NCBI GenBank assembly: GCA_019915015.1 | Contig: JAHBBC010000031.1 | Coordinates: 398,461-462,460, forward strand | Source of the DNA: Auriscalpium vulgare | Taxonomy: Eukaryota > Basidiomycota > Agaricomycetes > Russulales > Auriscalpiaceae | Length of the DNA stretch: 64,000 bases | Reading direction: 5' to 3' | Shown: positions 59,401 to 64,000 of the stretch, piece by piece | How positions within the stretch are numbered: position 1 is the first letter of the stretch | Layout: each line of letters opens with the position of its first letter | The notes under the pieces: generated by a model | The model's input: the letters and a program-made list of their open reading frames with translations, nothing else | Told to the model about the DNA's origin: nothing | Database searches by the model: none | Position numbers and translations under genes: made by a program

Positions 59401-61323
59401 ACCATGATCTTGAAAGCCGGGGAAACTCCAGTCCCAATTCCGCTTGACGTACAACATGATCCTTAACCTTCTTAGGGTTGAGGCGTTGAAAGTGGAGGAG
59501 ATGATCAAGCGCAGCTTCTCTGAAAACGCCTCCCAGCGATTGTTGCCAGAGCAGCAGAAAGAGGTGATCAAAGTAAGCGCCCCCTTCATCACTTTCGACG
59601 ACCTTGATCTCACAGTTGTGCGCGACTGATAGAACGAGAAGACTCTTTCGACGCTGCCGAGGCTTGATTGTGATATCTGTTCGGCTGATATAAACAGATA
59701 CTATGATGTGTCAGCAGATATTGTGGAACTAAATCAACGGCTTTTGACCCTGGCAGCCGCGCACCACCAGGGTTCGAAGGCGTTGACTTCCGGGAGAGTG
59801 ATCGTACTGAGAGATGGAGTACGTCGATGACTGTCTGTCGAATGGATTGACCTAGATGGTGTACAGCACTTCCGATGGAACGCTGGTTTATTACTGAAAT
59901 CAGCGCCCGCCCGAGAACAAGTCAAGTGTTATTTCGTCCTTGCCCTGGTCAACGCCGAGACCAAGGAAGGAAAGCACGGTACGCACAGTAACGACAGGTG
60001 GGAACTCGCTAATGCATAGAGGAAGATGTCGATCCCCAGGCCATTCCTCCGCGCTGGCCACCAAGTCCACACTTCCTGCAAGTCAAGAACGGTGTATATC
60101 AGCTTGATGTCGTACCCGTCACCAGCATTGCTCTGGTCACGAGCCGGATTGCAAAGGTGCGGCTGTGCTTTTTAAAGACACTCTGGTGCCGTGCTCACGA
60201 CTAATGTAGATAGACGTGGAAGCAGTCGTGGATCGTCACTTAAAGTCCCGCATGACAGATGCGATAATTACCCTCAAAGGCATCGTGGACGAATGGATCT
60301 CCGCTGACGATATCCCCGAGAACGACTGGGCCCGGATACGCTCATTCGACTTTCAAGAGCTGCTTCACAAGAGAGACCAATTGTTGAAACGCTTGGATAA
60401 TGCTGCCTGTAAGCTCTGCGGGGATTTTGAAGACCATGTGAGTCAAGGTCGTCGCAGTGAGGCCAAGATACTCAATGCATCGGCAGTACACAATTCTCCA
60501 CGCAGAGAAGATTCTTCGCCAAAGAATATCCGAGCTGAAGCTTGCAATTTCGGACCAGAATTTGGAACTTGTGCCGGACTACGAGCAAAGGATCGAAGTG
60601 CTCAAGGAGCTAAAGTTCATCGATCAGAACTCAACAGTGTCGTTGAAGGGTCGAGTGGCTTGCGAGGTGCGGCTTCCCCTTGCCCATTTCCACACGGTGT
60701 TGGAACCTTAATCAACTTCTAGATCAATTCAGTCAACGAGCTCATCTTGACTGAGCTCATTCTGGAGAACACTCTAGCAGCGTATGATCCTGCCGAGGTT
60801 GCGGCACTCCTTTCCTCCTTCGTGTTCCAAGAAAAGACCGATGTCGAGCCACTCATTCCGCCGAGGCTTGAGGAGGGCCGTGACGCCATACTTGCGATCG
60901 CTGACCGTGTTGGACGAGTACAAACGAAGAACAAGGTGTCGACGGATGATTTCCGGTCGAGCTTAAAATTCGGGTTGATGGAGGTCGTGTATGAATGGGC
61001 GAAGGGCATGGTGAGCACATGTCAAAGCCATCCGGGCCCGACACTAACAGCGGCCGTATTGTCAGCCCTTCGAGCAAATCACAGGCTTGACGGACGTGGC
61101 CGAAGGGACAGTCGTACGAGTGATTACGCGCCTGGACGAGACATGCAGGGAAGTGCGCGATGCGGCGCGCGTCATCGGCGATGCGGAACTGATGAAGAAA
61201 ATGGAAGAAGCACAAATCAAGATCAAACGCGACAGTAAGTCCTTCAACTCGTCCGGACGTTCTGGTGGCAGGGTGATCTGATCCATACCGTCAGTTGTGT
61301 TTGCGGCGAGTCTGTATTTCTGA
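56469..61323 (+). CDS. SKI2: Ski2 DExH-box RNA helicase of the Ski complex
   Basis: It starts [20 protein letters not shown]. The N-terminal arm has [14 protein letters not shown] and [15 protein letters not shown]. Helicase core motifs: [40 protein letters not shown] (I), [19 protein letters not shown] (Ia), [12 protein letters not shown] (II, DEVH), [16 protein letters not shown] (III), and [20 protein letters not shown] (VI). Between domains is an RGG-rich segment. The C-terminal part ([52 protein letters not shown]) is the Ski2/Mtr4 helical end. It feeds cytoplasmic RNA to the exosome in 3'-5' decay. About 20 short introns; the final splice adds IVFAASLYF. Confidence 0.95.
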
Positions 61324-61598
61324 TTCTGGGTGGAGATATCATCTATGTATCTCCTAGTTTACGGGCCCGCGGCGTCATATGTGAGCCATCGAAACAGCGG
61401 AGCAGGTCGCAGGAGGAATCCACGGTCACATATTGCTATCGGGAAGGATTCTCGTGACCACCGCGATTGCGGTACACGGGGTCCTGCAATACGGTTGGAT
61501 GAGGACTCCACTCTGCGAACTGCTCCTTGTTCCCGTTCTCTCGTGTCGCCGCGCTCGCCAACACGTCCATTCTTTCATATTTCTCTTTCTTTATAGTG

Positions 61599-63216
61599 AT
61601 GCAGTCCGATATATGTCGAGACACCTCCTCTCTTCCCGATTCTCTTGCCGCACCAGGCTCCTCTCAACTCGTGCACACGCCAGATATCTCTCCTCAGTCT
61701 AGTGGCTACGCAGAAACCCTCCCTCAGTTTGACCTTTCCTCCTTCGGGCCGCCTCAGCGTCGTCGCGTCAACCCAGAGAGTCTTGCAGCTCGGCTCGGCC
61801 CGGACCTCGTCGCCGAGCTCGAAAAGCATATCGTCCCAGGCAACATCGAGATGCCGTCCTTCAGCATTCGTCGCGACATCCAGGTCAAGTTTGCCATAGA
61901 TCGGCGCCATATCTACGACTTCTATCACAGCCGAGGGCTCCGTTGCCTCAAGGATGAGAAGCCAGCCCGTAAAGAACCTGGGTTCTGGCCTGAGGTATGT
62001 GTTCGCTCGCCCTCACACGCAACCACTATCGCTCAACTTTTGAAGGCACGCGCGAGGCCGGCTCGGACATTGCCACCTCTACCTCCGCCTCTAGCCCCTC
62101 CGAGTCCCAAGCTTCCCCAGGCAAAACGCCGACGCACACACCCAAGCATCGTCACCCCTCTCTCTCGCCAAGCCGCATCGTGCTCCGCGCAAGTCGAAGG
62201 TGGCACGCAAGCAGCTCAGCCCTTCGCCAGCTTCTGACGATCCACCGCTCAATTACTACTCGGATGCGTACCCGACTCTGGATCTTCCCGAGCTCACTTC
62301 TGATGACTTGACGTCCGATTTCATCCCACCCACGAACCTTCTTGACGAGGATTTCTCTATCGATCACGCTATCGGCGATGTGCACTATGCGTATCGATCA
62401 CGGCCTCTGTTTGAGCACATGGCTGAGCTCCAAGAGATGGATTGCAGCGTGGACTCCTCCCCGTCTTTCGACAACAGTGTGGCATCCTCGAGCCCGGCAT
62501 CCTGCTTCACCTCTTCGCCTGCGTCCACCGCATACTCTCCTGCCACCTCGGACTTCTCGTGTGCAGATGAGTGTGCGCCTGTCAAGCCGGACGCGATCTC
62601 TGTGCTCCGTTCCGCACGCGAACAGTATTATGACTGGCTAGCCGCGATCTTCGGACCTGCAGTGGGTATCCAGGAGAGTGTCGGCACCTATAGGACGTAC
62701 ATGGACCGGCAAAAGGATCTCTACTTTGAACGGTTGCTTCGTGGAGAGTCTCAACGCGGCGCGGTTTCTAGAGACAAGTCAAGTGACTCCGACGGTCGGA
62801 CGGCGGGGAGTGCGAAGGTCGATCACCACTCTGAAGACCTCCCTCTCTCGCCCGGAACACTGTCGCTGCCTTCACATGACGTAGAAATGCTCTCGACCGG
62901 CGTTCTTGACAATGCTTTGGATGGCATGTTCTCTCACCTTGACAGGCCGCATGCTGTCGACTATTGGGCCACTGTTCTGAACCCACAGGATTCCCCTGTT
63001 CTTCGATCCAGGAATACTGCTGCTGGTGATGACTCGGAACTCACCAAGCCTGATGCCTGCGACTTTGACAAAAACGATGATCCGACACCTGGCTTCGTGA
63101 CGGCAGATATGCGGGGACCTCGCATGCGGGTCCCTACGTGTTCCTCATCTCAGTGCGATAGGGAATGGTCTCGGAGAGTTAGGCGCCGCACGTTCTCGGC
63201 CACAGGAAACTTTTGA
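61599..63216 (+). CDS. Putative homeodomain-like DNA-binding protein
   Basis: The start MQSDICRDTSSLPDSLAAPG is the first ATG after a likely 3' splice-like or leader region; an upstream exon is possible. A conserved-looking block reads LAARLGPDLVAELEKHIVPG, NIEMPSFSIRRDIQVKFAID and RRHIYDFYHSRGLRCLKDEK, which resembles the last helices of a homeodomain-like fold with a basic RRxIxxF..RGLR helix. A 100-base intron (61995-62094, ending ctctag) joins it to a long Ser/Asp-rich part (DLPELTSDDLTSDFIPPTNL; YYDWLAAIFGPAVGIQESVG) ending RRVRRRTFSATGNF. I recall similar proteins in wood-decay fungi, with unknown function. Another acceptor would end the frame at 62237. Confidence 0.55.
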
Positions 63217-63842
63217 AAAGAAGCGCAACCTCCATGTACGTGTGCCAGCATCATCACAAACTCATCGCTCATTGCGTGACTAGCCCGTCATCCACCTCGA
63301 GACTCTCCAGCATACAACGCCTCCATCTGTTATGACAATCTCGGTGACACCTCGTTCACGCGGTCCATTTTCCTGAAACCTTCGAACCACGCCAGGCTCT
63401 ATACTCCTTCGTCGCGATACCCCTGCCCCGCTGCCGCTACTGTCCGCTTCCCTCGGTCGTGATTGCAGCTTCCACTAGTATAGCCCCTGTTGCCTTTCAA
63501 GTGTTACAGCCCTTTTGTTCCAGACTTGACGTACCTTTGCAGCGTCACCCCTGTCCCTGTCCTTCCGTTCGCACTGTCCCTCAATCTCATTCTCGTCCGT
63601 GGTTCTTGTCAGTTGTGCGCGGAACAAACTCTGTTCAAAGTTCGCTCCAATTAAATCTTGTTTTGCCCTTCTCGCGCTCAAGTTGTACCTACTTCTGTAA
63701 TTCATTTTCGGCCGCTTCTGGCCTAGACTGCCCCTGCGCACACGAGCGAGTCACAACCAGGCCCGCGTCTGCACCTTCCGAGTCGCAGTCGGGTGTTGAA
63801 CAGATGTGACTGCGCTCACAATGAAGCTGCGAGTGTCCCTGC
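63217..63842. other. Spacer after the homeodomain-like gene
   Basis: 626 bases, C/T-rich in parts, with 3' sequence of the gene to the left and probably promoter of the gene to the right. No feature is clear. Confidence 0.4.
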
Positions 63843-64000
63843 ATGGAACTTGCGGTGTTAGAAGGAGTACTTAGGCGGCCAAAGGTGTGCATCTTGTGGT
63901 ATGAGAAGGTCTTCCTGAAAGACTCCGCCGTCAAGCTTACTCCAGCTGCCGTCAAAATTTCGCTGGAGAACGCCGCTGCGGCTCTAGGACTGCCACAGGA
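63843..64000 (+). CDS. Possible 5' end of a gene leaving the window
   Basis: From ATG 63843 (MELAVLEGVLRRPKVCILWY) the frame stays open for 52 codons to the window end, through EKVFLKDSAVKLTPAAVKIS and LENAAAALGLPQ. The amino-acid mix is protein-like, with amphipathic helices. It is too short to name a family, and the true start may lie in another exon. Confidence 0.35.
   Translation, partial: MELAVLEGVLRRPKVCILWYEKVFLKDSAVKLTPAAVKISLENAAAALGLPQ

Noticed and set aside
61527..62237. 236-residue form of the homeodomain-like protein ending at 62237
   Set aside because: It uses an earlier acceptor or no splice. The 100-base intron gives a frame that continues for about 370 more codons with protein-like composition.

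Overview
The window looks like nuclear DNA of a filamentous basidiomycete, probably an Agaricomycete. It is GC-rich and gene-dense. Almost every gene is broken by many short introns of about 50-60 bases with GT..AG ends, and spacers are short. The proteins are eukaryotic housekeeping families plus a small secreted Cys-containing protein and a homeodomain-like protein of a kind I associate with mushroom-forming fungi. The exact species cannot be told. I saw no tRNA, rRNA or CRISPR.

Layout. 1-9 kb: tail of an unidentified gene, a type II membrane glycosyltransferase-like gene divergent from DPM3, a CstF-64-like gene without an RNA-binding domain, and coatomer beta. 9-14.5 kb: an INO80 Ies4-like subunit, a secreted protein, a GFA-family zinc enzyme and ATP synthase subunit e. 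14.5-23.2 kb: a compact block with the histone chaperone HAT2/RBBP4, RAMP4/YSY6, the rRNA methyltransferase BMT5, mitochondrial uL10m, the polyadenylation factor FIP1 and an ING-family PHD protein. 23.6-33.8 kb: a 69-residue orphan, a TBC RabGAP, a quinone oxidoreductase, prefoldin 1 and the U5 snRNP GTPase SNU114. 34-47 kb: calnexin, the COQ1 prenyl synthase, a roadblock/LAMTOR2-like protein, a two-RRM protein, RAB5 and an SH3-RasGEF. 47.5-50.9 kb: a 3.37-kb PIF/Harbinger-type DNA transposon. 51-64 kb: IST1, a SAM methyltransferase, the SKI2 RNA helicase, a homeodomain-like gene and the start of a gene leaving the window.

How the genes relate. There is no cluster of one pathway. Several neighbours share a theme: DPM3 with a glycosyltransferase, RAB5 with RasGEF and a Ragulator-like subunit, and several RNA-processing genes (CstF-like, FIP1, SNU114, SKI2). 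These look like ordinary eukaryotic gene order rather than operons. The accessory part is the Harbinger element at 47527-50896. It has two perfect 68-bp terminal inverted repeats and a 3-bp target duplication, yet both of its genes carry several frameshifts.

The most unusual signals besides the transposon are in gene structure: two inferred GC-AG introns (CstF-like, IST1), microexons of 6, 7 and 11 bases (RAB5, glycosyltransferase, IST1), a first exon made only of the ATG (YSY6), and introns without stops whose length is a multiple of three (COQ1, Ies4-like). All exon borders were worked out by eye from frame continuity, splice consensus and family motifs. They have not been tested against transcripts.
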